Shown in pieces: positions 1 to 13,100 of a DNA stretch of 64,000 bases. Under the pieces are notes generated by a model. It searched no databases. It was not told the DNA's origin and was given only the letters and a program-made list of their open reading frames with translations. The translations under genes and the position numbers were made by a program. The stretch comes from Melanocharis versteri. Taxonomy: Eukaryota > Chordata > Aves > Passeriformes > Melanocharitidae. Each line of letters opens with the position of its first letter. The stretch's first letter is position 1. The DNA lies in assembly GCA_013397845.1 (NCBI GenBank), contig VZTG01010081.1, positions 633,522 through 697,521 on the forward strand, written 5' to 3'.

Positions 1-3000
1 CAAAAATGTACCTGCCCTGGCAGGGCTGGACCCTGCAGCCCCTCTGTGGGATTGCTGCAGGGTGAGGAGGGTAGCACAGAGCAGGAGGGCCAGCCTGCTA
101 TTCCCAGAGGGATATAAGGAGGTATGACAATGGCCCAGGATCCTAGATCATGGCATTTTTCAGTGGATTCTGGCCACTCCACTGCCACCTCCCATCAGTG
201 TGTGATGGCTCAGGTTCAGCTGAGAGCACCATGGCAGTCTTGGTGTCCACTCTGTGTACCAGAGGAGTAGCTTAGATATCCAGCCTTTCCCCAGCTATCC
301 CTTCTGCTAGGTGAGCAAAGGGTACAGCTCCAGTTCTTTGCTGAGCAACCTTTACTCTCCAGCATTCTGGGAAGTCCGGGTGTAACTGGCACTGCGCCTG
401 CGTGCTCTGCAGGGAGCTCTGCTGGCTCCACCAGCCCTGCAATGATAGTGATCTCCTCGGCCACAGTGCTGGAGCCTTGGCTCTGTTCTTGGAAGTTGTC
501 ATTGAAACTCTAGGGTTTTGTTTCAGGGCTTAAATTCATAGCCAGGGAGTTGTTTGCCACTTGAACTATTTCAGCACTGCTGTTCACTCTAGGGTCATCA
601 AGGAATTGATGTGCTTAGGAGAGAAGAGCCATGTTCAAGGCACAAATTTCTTTATTCATGAATTAATTTTGGTTAAGAAATGAAAAAGCCACAGAATTAG
701 GCACTATAAGCTGTTCATGTTTCAGCAGAACAGAGTGGTATTTCATCTAAAATAATCTCTGTACTGCATGCACAATAAAAGATAAGCCATACTTCTGAAA
801 TTTGAGAAGAAACAGAAAGAAGATTGCTATTCTTAGCCTGATAGCACCGAAAATGTTTGCTAGGAGAGAAAATGTTCCTTTTTCCTAAGAAACCAGGCTG
901 ATACATGTTCAAACCCATTAGCATGGGAAATTGAAGTCCCTTGCTGAAAAACATGGAACAATTCTAATTCTGTTCTCTTCAGCTACCTTGTTGATTATAA
1001 AAACAGAGAAATCCAGAGTACTAAGCCTAATCTTCTAAACCTAGCCACTGTAAAAAAAATTAAATGTCTCTGTTGCTACATTGTTTATTAGAGTACAAGT
1101 TCCCCATTGCTTCTGTAACAATGGTGTGGAAACATCTTTCAAAACAGACAAGTAGTAAAGCAGTCATGTCTAACTTGCACATGGCAAAGTGTCATGGGGT
1201 GGGGGAAGAGACAGAGCAGGGGGTGGGAGGGAATGTTTATCAGGTTTGCCGACAAAGAAATAACGAGATTCCGCAGTGGGGAGTCGGTTGGTTGGTTGGT
1301 TGAACTGAGTGCTGGAAAACGCTCCTGCTCCCAAGCTGTGACAGTAATTACACAGTGGAACAGCACAACAGGCTGGGCAGGGACATCCTACACCTTCAAA
1401 TGAGCCCTTCAACAAAACACGAACTTGAGGCAAAGGCTGCCCTGTGACTCCCTGGAGCCCTCCCACCAGCTCTGGGGTAATTCATTTCGACAAGCAGAAT
1501 GGATCCCCTCAACATGTGATGGGTCCAAAGCCAGCTGACTGCTGTGCCCTTCCTGTTATTCTGGGACAGGAGTCAGACTTGGTGCCGAGCCCACGCTGGC
1601 ATGGCTCTGCCAAAGGTCACCGACAGCCCTCGCTGTGTGTGGCTCGCTGATGTCTGCCATGCTTCATCTGGAGAGGAACTGTGGGCAAAACACACCGGTG
1701 ACCGCACGGATCACTCACCCAGCTGGGTCCAGGCTTGTTTTGCAGACAGAGTCACTGCTCGGAAAATGGCTGGGGCTTCTTGGCATGGGAAACAGAAGTC
1801 TTTTGTTTATAGACCAAGCAATAGCAGCATCATCTTTCCTCAGAGTGACCTGCCAGCACATCTCTGTCTTCTGCCACCTTTAGGGCACAGTGGAGTGCAG
1901 GCTCCACAGCCCATTCGGTTTTCCATCTTTTGGAGAAGGCTACCAACAAAAGTACCAAGAAGTGCCAGCTGCATTACCGCTGACAAGCTTAATAAAGCAA
2001 ACGTGGACAGTGATTATGCCACTGCACAAGAGAACTGTGGTGCTAGAGCCGGGAAGCTGGCCACAAAGATGTGGAAAAGACGATTCACTAAGTCCTAATA
2101 CCATGGGAGCACAGGAGTAAGGAGATAAGACTTAAAAGCTTCTGTCTTACCTGCACAGGTTAATCTTGTCACACAAGGCAAATTCCTCACCCATAGGAAA
2201 TGCCTTCCAAAAGCATGCAAGACAGTAGATAGAACCAGCATTCCTGAAAAGCTTGGTTACAGTCAGTCCTCTAAAAAACTACTTTCTGTCAGGAAACAGT
2301 GATGAAACCTAATAAATATGTCCCATGGGTTGCTCATGCACTTTCAAACCAAAATATTTATATACTACCCACCTTGTAGTACAAAGTGGTTTTATTTGCT
2401 GTGACAGGTAAAAAAGGCCTGAAACATTATCATTCAGGAAGCAAGGAGAGAGAAGAAGTACTGAATTAGTTTTGACTCTGCAACTGACTCCTCTCTGCAG
2501 CTCCCAAAGTTTAGCCTGCCTAGAGTCTGCTGAAGGAGATGAAGTCTATTGTAATTTTGAGTAACTTGTTTAAAAGATGGATTTGTGCTCTTTAACAGTC
2601 TTCTTTTACCCTGGCACAGAGGCAAGGAAAGACAGAGACTAGGAAGGGGCCAGGGTGCCAGGTTTGTTTGCTAATTCCTATTTGTCCTATGTCTGGTGTT
2701 CAAGCCATGTGGGTTTTTGACTTGCAGTATAAGAAATCTACTGACATCAGCAGACCCTTGTGCATTGCATCATTCCATCCAGGCAAACAAGGCACTCGTG
2801 CCATGTGCTTAATATTTAAAGTGCACTGTAAGTCCTTGCAAACCAAGTTTCATAAGATCTAAGCTGATAACAGTACTTCCATCCCTGCTTGGTGTCAGCA
2901 CTTGTCTGAGGCTACATAACCATCAATTCCTAGCCTGGCTTCAGTGGTCTCTCCTCCTCCACCTATAATGTGGATGAAAGGAGAAGGAAGTTCTGCTTAT

Positions 3001-6000
3001 GACTTGCTCAGACCACATCAAACTGTCCTCTATTACCAAGAATCTCATCTGTGCTGCTGCAAGGCTGCTGCTTGCACTGATTTACTCCTGCTTTTCCCAC
3101 CACACAGGTACAGGTGCACGTGTAGCACACGAGTGGAAGGAGCTAAGCTCCCCCACAAAACCTAACTCAGCAGGAAACACAAATACAGTTTGCAGAAACA
3201 TCAGAGATCCCTCCCTGCTGCTACAAGAATTGGAACCAAGTTCAGCTGGAGTACAAAGATTGTCCCCACTTGCCCTGATGACCTCTGAAATGACCAGTAT
3301 CTGTTTGCCCAGTGGTTTAGTTGATAAATAAAAAAAATCACATAAATCAACAAAGCAAATTTCAGAAGTCTCAAATGAAGAGAAACTCATCATGTTTAGG
3401 AATTATTGCTAAAGCCAGGAGATCCTGGTCATCCAGATTGGTCATCTAAATTGTGTATGACCCAGGCCAGCAGTTCCCATGTTGGGCTTATCATATCTGA
3501 TTGATTTACAGCATCTGCTTTAAATCCAGCCTTACTCTATTGATTTTTAAACTGGGGCACATCCAAGGCTCTCTGAGGAACCTGTAGCTGAGCCAAGCAG
3601 AAGTCCCATCCAGCTAACCTAATCTCTCATCTGTCCCTAAACCCCAAAACATCCTCTGACATCAACCCTGCTTCCTTATTCTGTAGGAAAAAATACCCTT
3701 TTCCTAATACAAATGTGAGAGTCGACCATAATGGATCTGAATCAGCAAGGAGAGAGGCAGAGACAATTCAGAGAAGCAAGGAAGGTGGATAGGGACTTCG
3801 ATCTGTCCCACACTTCAGCTTTCTGAGCAAGGTTTTAGCAAGTCTGAGCCGGTAAGTCAGGGTCCTGTGTGAGCTCCAGACCCTCCAGTTATTTTAAGGT
3901 TACGTTCCCTGTACTGCAAATCTAATGGGAAATGGAACAAATCAACACTTCTTCAGGAAAGCAGATTAGGCCTGAACAGCTCAATTCCCCAGTTCAGGAG
4001 CCATGGCAAGACACCTGCATGCCTGGGATACGAGGGGCAACCATGGACCAGTCTCCCCCTCCCAGTGCTTCACAACTAAGGCAAACACAAGGGCAGTAAG
4101 CTCCATGGACCTCTGCAGGGAGATGAGCAATTAATGTGAGATGAGTCCTTCCCTCAGGGTCCTCTGTGGAAAGCAATGGAAGGAGGCCAAGGGAGGAGAG
4201 AGAGAGACTTCCAGGCAGAAAGGACTTGGGTCAGCCAGGACAGGGAGCAGCTTCCAGCTCTGAGGAGGGCAGCATCCTCCCTGCCTCTTGGCCCCCTGAT
4301 TCCTGCACAGTTTGCTGTGAGTGCCACAGCTCCTCTCCCACTTTCTCATGGCTCTGAGGGCAAACCGACTGTCCTCCCAGAAGTGACCAGGCAGTGTACA
4401 CAGGCCTTGACTCTGTTTGGAAGTCTGGGCAGCCCCATCTTCTCTCTCAGCCAGCAAAGCAACTTTGCCCAAAATTGTCCCTCTGCTCCTTTGTTCCAGT
4501 CCCAGTGGTAATTACTGTTTTGTTGTAAGGGGGTGTTTTTTTGTCATCATGCTCTTAATATTCAGGCTTTATTTTATAATCATTAGGGGTTTCTCTTTTT
4601 AATAGTGCAAGTAGATTGCAGTAAACACATACTGCATCACACTCATATTTTTAATGTAATGTCATGTTCCTGACAATGTTTGAGGCAGCATTTTAGAGCA
4701 AAGCCTAAAAGGATAAGTAATTTCTAACTCACAGTGAGAGAGAGAATGAAGTCCCTTGAGGAGCTGAGTTTCTGAACTCGCTTTCCTCTAAAACCTTCTG
4801 CTAGTGCTCTCCTGCTCTCTCCCACTCCTGCAATAGGGAAAGCTATTGATGGTTAGTGACTCAAAGTGACAAGACAGAGGGATGCAGATTCTCACACTGA
4901 TTTCAGTCCCTTGCTAACGCCATGCCCAGTCAGGGCTGTGGCCAAAGGCAGGTTGGATAAAACTCCCCAGCTAGTAAAGGAGGTGATCTGAGCAACTGCT
5001 CGTCCACTGTTTCTGCGAGGAGAGGGGCACATCACTTCTGATAACACATCTGCAGGCTCTCCCAGCAGGAGTGGGGCTGGGACCTTAAGGGCCCCAGAGC
5101 TTAGGAAAACTGCTGAAAGCACTGCAGGGCCAGAGAACCATTGCAGAGCTCTCAGTGCTCTGGGAAAAGCACTCACACGCCAGTGGGAAGAGTGTGGCAC
5201 TCCCTCAGGTTTGCCTCCTCCGTCAGATGCCCAAGGTTTGACTCAGCTTTGCTGCTGCCTCATTTTCCCTGCCAGCAGCAGCATCAGGGCTGTGGTTAGA
5301 CCACGAATGCCCTGGCAGAAAAACACTGAGACAGCCCTGAGGTAAGAGCTGCCAGGGCAGAGCAGGTGAGTCACTCACTGAGTCACTCAGCAGGTAGAAT
5401 ATTTCGAAGGATAAAACCAGGTCATTTCCTTCAAAGTGAAATGCCAGCTACACATCTCCCAGGCTGCCTTCACTGTGGAAAACATCAGCTGAGGCATTAG
5501 AGCTCTGTACAACATCATGGCCAGAGATGGGCAGTTCACATCCAGCAACATCATCCCAACCTTCATGACAGGTCAGCAAGCTACCAGCCCATCAGCCAGG
5601 GCTGTGGTATCAAGGTCTAGGTGAAAGATGCAAGGTGTGTTTCCTCATAATCCTTTGCTCCAGTCAGTCTGGTCTCTATGAGACCATAATTCTTCCTGAA
5701 AGTTGCCACCCCAAACTGGGTGTGCAGAGAGAAGCACTCCACCCTTCATTCTTTCTGTCAGGAATAAAGTCCTCTCTCCAGCACAGCCTGTCCCAAGACT
5801 TTTGTCTGCCACTGACTCCTTCCAGCACTCACACCCCTGCTCTCAGGATGCAGGGGAAGCACACTACCAGCATGGTGATGGGCAAAGAGCATCCAAGCTG
5901 TCCTTCAGTGTTCGAGAGACTGGGTAAGTCCCAGCTCCTCAGTGAGATCAGGCCTCTGTGGAAGCACAGAGTAGGAGTCACCTGGGGCTTTGGGAAGACA

Positions 6001-7300
6001 GCATGGCCAGGCAGACACTGGGGCCAAGCACCACAACACTTGTATCATGAACGCTGTGAGAACCTGAGTTCCTTTGGTACCACACGGTATCAGCTGTGCT
6101 TACACACATGCTTAGATATGACTAGTAACGATATGCCTGTGGTACTGAGCCACTGCCCACATGATGGACAGCCAACTCACAGCGCATCTTCTCCCTTTGC
6201 CACTTTAGAGAGACAGAGCAGTTAAATCCCAGCTTCTGAGGTCAAGCTTTTTCTGAGTAACATCAGCAAATACTCTTATCACCAGAGGTCTCTGGCTCAG
6301 TATTGCCCTGCAGTGGCCACAACAGCGGCCTTTAACTTCTCAAGTCTCACAGGCACCCACAACACAAGCCAGATAGCAGCAGACCTTGTCCTGCTATAGT
6401 CCGTGCTGCACCTGCAAACAGCATTTCTGCTGGTACCAGCCTGGGGGTTTGTCAGGCAGGTGTTTCTGCTGCACAGCTGAGCCCCATGGGGCTAAAGAGA
6501 GAACCACAATGCTCTGCTCAAACAGCAGGACTCTCATGTGTTCCCATCCTCTTTCCACTTCAGCTGCATGATGGGGGAGGAAAAAGGGGGAGCAAATTAC
6601 TTTGCTAGCCCTGACAGTGAGGGAGTAATTTTCCGAGCTAGAGCCAAGCAGAAGAGGGAAGAAGTGACACAGAGCCTGGCTCTGCCCACCTCCAACTCAG
6701 AAAGAAAAGCTCTGCTGAGCAAATGCTGTGCCTTTCAGAGGGTGCTAAGCAGCACTGAGTACTCACTCTGGGAGGTAATAAGTCCCAGCTGGTAGTCTGG
6801 ATCTGCATCTATTCACCTTTTCAGCATTTGCAGTTCATGCATGGGAAGTGGCACTGTACTGTACCAAACCAAGGACACAGAGCTGGGAGGGTATTCGGAA
6901 GTCCTTTGTTCCAGAATCAAAAGAAGCCTTTCCTGCCTCCTACTTGGGATTTGATGCTTTAGAAACTCGTTGCTCAGATACCAAACAAATCTTGTGTAGA
7001 CTCCCTATAAAAACAAAAGCATAGAAATTTATGTAACCAAATCCCTGCTTTGGACTGTGACCTTACCAGGCCCTATTCATTAATTAGGCTACACAGAAGC
7101 TTTACTCAGATCCAAACCTGACACTGATGCATCTCACTCTGTAGGAGACACCCTTGCTGATGGGATACATACCAAACATACTGTTTTAATGCCACATTGA
7201 CCACAGGTGACCTTGGGATTAAATACAGTGTGGCAGAAAGATGTGTCCCACCTCTCTCTGTTAGCTGCTGCCTGTAAAGAAAAAAGACAGTTTGGCTATC
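1..7300. other. Left intergenic DNA, no gene recognised
   Basis: Somewhat richer in GC than the introns to the right. Open frames of up to 196 codons exist (for example plus 1,544-2,098 and 5,635-6,225) but none shows conserved motifs, a credible start and splice structure, or similarity I know. A short GGTT tandem repeat is at 1,286-1,302. No ankyrin repeats (ANKRD9) are seen. Confidence 0.5.
1286..1302. repeat. (GGTT)n microsatellite
   Basis: Four tandem GGTT units with a partial fifth. Confidence 0.8.
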
Positions 7301-7308
7301 CAAACTGA

Positions 7309-7380
7309 TGAATTATAGCTCAGCTGGTAGAAGGGCTGCACCCCCTGTGACAGCAAGTCTTGAGCTTTGAGCATACAGAA
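7309..7380 (+). other. Degenerate tRNA-like sequence (SINE or pseudo-tRNA relic)
   Basis: TAGCTCAGCTGG at 7,316-7,327 matches the Pol III A box (TRGCNNAGYNGG) exactly and is followed by TAGAAG, as in a tRNA D arm. About 47 nt downstream, AAGTCTTGAGCTTTGA resembles a decayed B box region (AAGGTCTTGGGTTCGA). The acceptor stem does not pair, so it is not a working tRNA. It could be a relic of a tRNA-derived SINE such as the tRNA-Ile-derived avian family. Confidence 0.35.
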
Positions 7381-10090
7381 AACCCATGTTCTTTGTGGTA
7401 TCAAAACATTAAACTAGCACAACGCTCCTGGCATTTCTACCTGCCTTCCTAGTTCCCAAGCCTCTGCAACACAGCTCTTTATGGATTAATGGGAAAACAC
7501 AACTATTGGTTTGTTGCTCACTTCTCTATTGCTGTAGGATGTATCTGCCCATCGTGCTACTCTCAAGCCCACACCCTCACTGTAAGCTCCACACTCTGTA
7601 TCCTGCTGATCTGGGTAGTGAGGGTCACCTCACCCTGCTCACCACTCCAGTTTGCTCCTTTCTGAGCAGCCTTTGGGCTGCCCGACCAGTCAGTCTGTCA
7701 GCAGCAAACCTTCAACTCCTCTTTCCTGTTTGCCTAGTCTCCTTCTCAATCTGCCTTTAGGTAAAGACAAGTTTACTGCTGATTTACCACAATAAATACA
7801 TGAGATGGCTGGGTTTGGGGAAAATTGACCAGGTAATAAATAAAAGGGACAGCTCAGGCCTGTTGAGGTCAAAGACTGATACTATACATGAGCATCCACT
7901 TGTGGAGGGATCACCTCTGTGGAGAAAGACTATTGGATCCAGCTCCTAGAGCTTAACAAAAATGGATTTACTATGCAAGCCTAACCATTTGCCTTTTACA
8001 AGTCTCCCATACTGTTGTAATGACAAATCATCAGTGGTCAAAGGAATCTTTCTCATTTGTGCTTGTGACATACCGATTCTGTAAACAAAAAAACCCAAGC
8101 CAACGCCCAGATATGTTACAGCTATTACAGGTGATGTCATGTTTTATTAGCCACTGGCGGCATTGCTTTTGTGCCTCTTCTACAATAAAGAGCACTGTTT
8201 TCACACAGCTCATCAATAAGCCCTGAACGTTCTCATGGATAAGAGAATTGCTGGAGGAGTGATGTGCAAAACTGCTGTGTGTTCACAGCACCAAATGACT
8301 GTACAGGCAATTCATTCCTGAGTTGGACTCGATGATCCTTGTGGGTCCCTTCCAACTCATAATATTCTGTGATTCTGTGAAAATGATGTAAAAGGAAGAT
8401 GCACTCGTTCTTCACCTTCAGAATTCCTGACTTTCTGCTAACGTCATTCTGATTTACCAAGCAGAACACGAAGGGACATAAGAGTACTTTAAGAAGTGAA
8501 AACAAGGTGATACCACCTACATAAAAGAATCAAGCAAAGAAACAGAACATTAAATGACTCTGACAGATAGATGTTCTTATTCCTTTATATAATTACAGGG
8601 TTTGTTCCCTTTGTCCAATCTTAAATGCTTCATGGAATGGAACTGCCACCATTTCCTGACAATAGCACAACCTAGTAAGTCTTATGATAAGGAAATGCTT
8701 CCTGCCATTAAGCCTGTTTCTTCTTTCCTCATTTATCTTCCACAGGTCAGAATTACTCTCTTCAACATTCCCTGAAACCATCATTTTACTTCTACTCACC
8801 CTAGCAACCATGGGTTAAGGTAGGTATTCTTTCAAGGCTCTTTCACTCCCATCCCTGCCCCCCTTCCCAAGGGGGAGCATTGTCTCTGCTCATACTGGTT
8901 TTCTCAGAAAGTCTTTTCTGAAATTCAAGTGCTTCCAGCTGTTCGCAGTAACCTTGATGTGAACACAGCAATATCAGAGGGAAACAAAGTTACATTAGCA
9001 CTATGCGATGCAACGCAAAAGACTTCACCCCAAACCAGGAACAAAACTGCAAATATTACACAAAACCACTAACACAGGCCTCCTGTGACTTGACTATCTT
9101 TTGAAAAGATATGCTATTTTCCAACCAGTGGCACAGAATGGCTTCCAAAGATACCTCTTATTTATGTGGACTACAGCAGAGACATTGAGATAAAGAGAGG
9201 GGAGAAAAAAAAAGATGGTTCCTTCCCCAAGAGTCATCCATGTTAAAACTTTATGAGTCACTGCCAAAGAAGAAAGACTATCACATTATAGAAAGAAGAT
9301 GCATTTATTTTGCAAAATCACTTGCTTGGGATGGCTTCCAAAAACATCTTACTTGGCTGAACATAAGCAAAGCTGCCTCCAGAGATGTTATATGGCAAAG
9401 CCTCAGGTCCTACTAATAATATTCCTGAAGCCTATCCAGGGTCCATTGTAGTGAAAGCTTTGCCATGAATATATACAGGACTAAATATGAAAAATAAGGA
9501 TTCCAGTACTCTCTACTTGCCTGGCTGTGTTTTCACAAAATATTTTTTCAAAACAGTAAAAAAACATTTTTGTTTTTCCCCTAGTCAGCATGGTTATAAC
9601 TGTGGCCAGTATTTCCTGAGCTTAACATGACAACTGAATTCAGACACTCTAAATCTGCTATTTGGAAAACAGCTAAATATAAGTCAAGAGATCAACAATA
9701 CCAGTGCTAATAAAAATAAACTCAAATTTCTTTTCTTTGATTTTTTGGGGCGAAAGCAATGTATATATTCCCACTGCAGCAGTGTTTCTGGAGCAGTGAT
9801 TCTCTAAGATGCTTCATCCAGGCACTGCCAAGTGGACCACGTTTGTTTACAGAAGCGTACAACTTCTGTGGTGCTTTCTATTAAAAACTAGTTGGAAAAA
9901 GTGCAGGAAAATCTACAAGGAAGTTTTAGTGGTGACCCAGGTCAACCCACTCAAGAATTTGGGAATAGCTATTTTAAATCTACTCACTCTGAACAAGCTG
10001 TACTTGTAAAACTGAAAGTAACAAGAAGTGAGAATCTTCAATGCAAAATGCAAACAGGGTAATAATATACAAATAATCTGGGTGAGAGGT
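7381..10090. other. Intergenic DNA between tRNA-like relic and hairpin
   Basis: No exon or RNA gene recognised. The only feature seen is the short CR1 3' end at about 8,322-8,380. Confidence 0.5.
8322..8380 (+). mobile_element. CR1 LINE 3' end (short, plus orientation)
   Basis: Sequence runs GAGTTGGACTCGATGATCCT, GTGGGTCCCTTCCAACTCAT and ends ATTCTGTGATTCTGTGA, the typical CR1 3' terminus with its 8-bp units. Only the last 60 bp or so are recognisable, a severe 5' truncation that is usual for CR1. Confidence 0.85.
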
Positions 10091-10100
10091 CTAATTGTTG

Positions 10101-10183
10101 GGTCCATTAGATACTGGATTTTAAAAGTACCCATCTCAAGGTCAGAGATGGGTACTTTCGAAAAACCAGTCATTCAATGTCCT
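10101..10183. other. Long near-perfect hairpin (inverted repeat)
   Basis: The arms AAAGTACCCATCTC (10,124-10,137) and GAGATGGGTACTTT (10,145-10,158) pair perfectly over 14 bp around a 7-nt loop. After one mismatch and a G-T pair the pairing resumes (TTT/AAA, then ACTGG 10,113-10,117 with CCAGT 10,166-10,170). A weaker third block (CATT with AATG) reaches about 10,105 and 10,179. It could be a pre-miRNA-like transcript, a MITE relic or a quasi-palindrome from template switching. Confidence 0.75.
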
Positions 10184-13100
10184 AAAATATTTGTAGATGG
10201 TAGATACAATAAGGGCTGTGCTGCTCCCCTCAACATTTAACTTTTAAAATTAAAAACTGTATGAAATTTGGTGAAATTCACCCTGCAGAGAGCATGAACA
10301 GAATTGCATTTGCAATAACAACTGATCAAGGATGCAATTTGTGTCTCTTGTGCTGACGTGTTCCACCTTGGCTGACTTCGGGAACTCTAGCAGAGAACCC
10401 CAGGCTTAAAGCAAGAATCCTTAGACAGACTGAAGAAACCACCCATTTGTCCAGATTGGCAAAAGATTCCTCTCATCCCCCACAGAGGCTGGCAAAACTC
10501 ACCAGGCAGGGAATCCTATGTAGGTAATGAGCCCGTCCACGCTGCCCAGAACAAATGTGCTAAGGGAGACACTGAAGTCTGGGCTCTTGGCAGTACAGTT
10601 CTGCAGAGACAATGTTATTCTTAAGGTCCCCGAAGCTGACGACAAGGTAGATGCCAGCCTGCTTCTGAAAGTGGCTTCGAGAAACCACTGGCTGTGTGAT
10701 TGCAACACTCAGGGATTGAATGAAGCGCAGCCTTTTAAGTGAAAGCCAACCCCACTTTGGTATGCTTTGAAAGCTCATCTGGAAAAATATGGCATCTCTC
10801 ACTCATTAAAAAAAAAACAAACCAAACATCTGTTACCTTCCATCTTAAAAGTCTTCTATTAAAATCAGGTTAAAGAAGTCACTATACTGCAAGCAGCCAG
10901 CAATGGTGAAAAACATGCTGCAAAGGACTACGGACGAGGTTAAAGCTGACACAAAACCCTGCTGGTTTAAGCTCTGTTTTTTCATTAAAACTGAAGTTAA
11001 AGTAGAAGGAGTTGCTTCATTACATCCCTGGACCTCAACTCCCATCCTACAGCAATTAGAAATGGCAAGATGGAGAGGAAGGAAAGAAGGTGCCATACAA
11101 AACACTCAATTGCCTGTGTTTTCCTTGAAGAATTTGCTCTATATGGGCATCATGTAAACATATGAAAGGACAAGAGAAAGATTTCTCCACTAAGCAAAGA
11201 ACAGTATGAAAAGCCATCAGCAGGCCTTAAAAGCAAGGAGATTCAGCTCCCCAATGTATCCATTCCAAGTAGAGACAAACACGTGTTTCAGATTTTTTTG
11301 TTGTTGTTTTAAACAGGCCTCATGTTGGCAGTATTTTAAGTAACCAGCTAATGAGACCTGAAGCCCAACAGATCTCCTACCCAAGTACCTATGGCATCGA
11401 CACTAATATTTAACAAGGTCAGCATTATTATTACAGCAATTACAAAGAGAACCAACAGTGCTAAACATGTTATTTCGAAGTGTTACACTGATTGTTTACC
11501 ATGTTCTCCTTAACTTAAAAGGTCTGACTTTCACCACAGCACCAAGGAACAAAGTGCAGGTCCATTGCTTCACATGTTTTGATCCCCAGTTTGGAGTGCT
11601 GGGTGCGGCTCACAGAGGGAACAGACCTTAGACCATCTGTTGAGGCACAGAACGGATTTAGCAAGACAAGCGTGGGAGCTGAGCAAGTAAAATCTCAGTC
11701 ATTCTAGCAATTACCCTACTTACTTTGCACTTCCCATGATCAGCTGGCTGGTCTGTTCCCTAGAACAACCAGGGATTGTGGGATTTCTTGCTGGCAGTTG
11801 CAGTTTTTCCCCTGCAGCTCAAGCAAATTCATTCTCCATGGTACATCCCCCTGGCTCTGTAGCCAGCCACACGTGCCAGGAATTCTGCTGGGGGCTTTCC
11901 TGGAACTTTCCTCCCAGTCTTTTTATTTCTTTTCTCAGAGAGATCTAGTTAGCTTGATCTTTCACCAGACCCAGAAGAGCTTAGCTAAATTCATCCAGCC
12001 TACATTTAGGGAAAAATACAGCAGTGTGACAGCCTCAGCAAGGAGTCATCTGTTGAGTATTCTCATTTCATGCCTTAAGAGATGTTAACACCTGTGTCAC
12101 TTCTCCATTCCATACACGAGATACCTCTGCACACCCCTAGAGCAGAGAGCTCTCAGCAAAGGCTCCCCACACTGATGAGACAGCAGGTCCACTGAATACA
12201 AATAAAGCACGCAGTCACTTGTGCAAACCCAAGATGGTAAGTACAGGATGTTAATAAAATTCCGTACACATCTTTAGGTACATTTTCTCTGGATATGAGA
12301 TTCAAAACACAAGTGTCGTAAATTGAAGTCTCCTTCCTTTATCTGCTCTAAGCATATCTCAGCTGTTACGAGAAAAGTATATTAAAATGGAAAAACAAGT
12401 CACTGGTTTCTTCAGTATCAGAAAGAGTGAATAATGTTTGAAAGATTAATTTGTAACTGCAGCTCCACTCAGTGCTATTCAGCTGTATATTATTCAGTGC
12501 CTCTATCACAATCACAGGCTATAAAACCCCCTATATTTAGAAGTAATTTCTGAGGGCCAAAATGGAAAGGGCATTTTTCAGTTTGGAGGATTTAGTACTT
12601 TTTTGGTATTTTACTATCATTATCAGCTTTTACAGAAGAGAAATCAAAGATTTTATATATATGCATATATATATATGTATATAAAAAGCCCACCATCCAT
12701 AAGAACATAAGGATTCTCAAACAGATCTTTACTTTTTCCATGCTTTTTTTCTCCACTAGCATCACGCAGGATTTTAACCTTCTGGCTAATATAACAATTT
12801 GATAGATATATTTAAATAGATTTCAAGTCAGGTAGACTCTAAGACCAAAGGAATCATCATGGTAATTTCACGCAGCTTGTAGTGTGATACCAGCCACAGA
12901 ACATCCTAAAACATTTCCTGCACTGAACCCAAACCTCACTTCCCACCTCGATTTCAAGCAGTGAGAAATCCATAACTGATAAACCTAGATATTGCTATTC
13001 AGCAGACTAGGGAGATAATTTCATTCATCCAGACATTTTAATCTTTATTGGTGGACCTCTGGTTGTAGTAATTCACAAAAGATAATGACTGCAACTCAAC

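Noticed and set aside
1544..2098. 184-codon plus-strand open frame as a gene
   Set aside because: No recognisable domain, no clear promoter or splice context, and amino acid composition typical of chance frames.
5635..6225. 196-codon plus-strand open frame as a gene
   Set aside because: No known motif or similarity; other frames over the same stretch are also open, as expected by chance in GC-moderate DNA.
7309..7380. Functional tRNA gene
   Set aside because: The acceptor stem does not pair and the B box is degenerate, so it is reported only as a relic.
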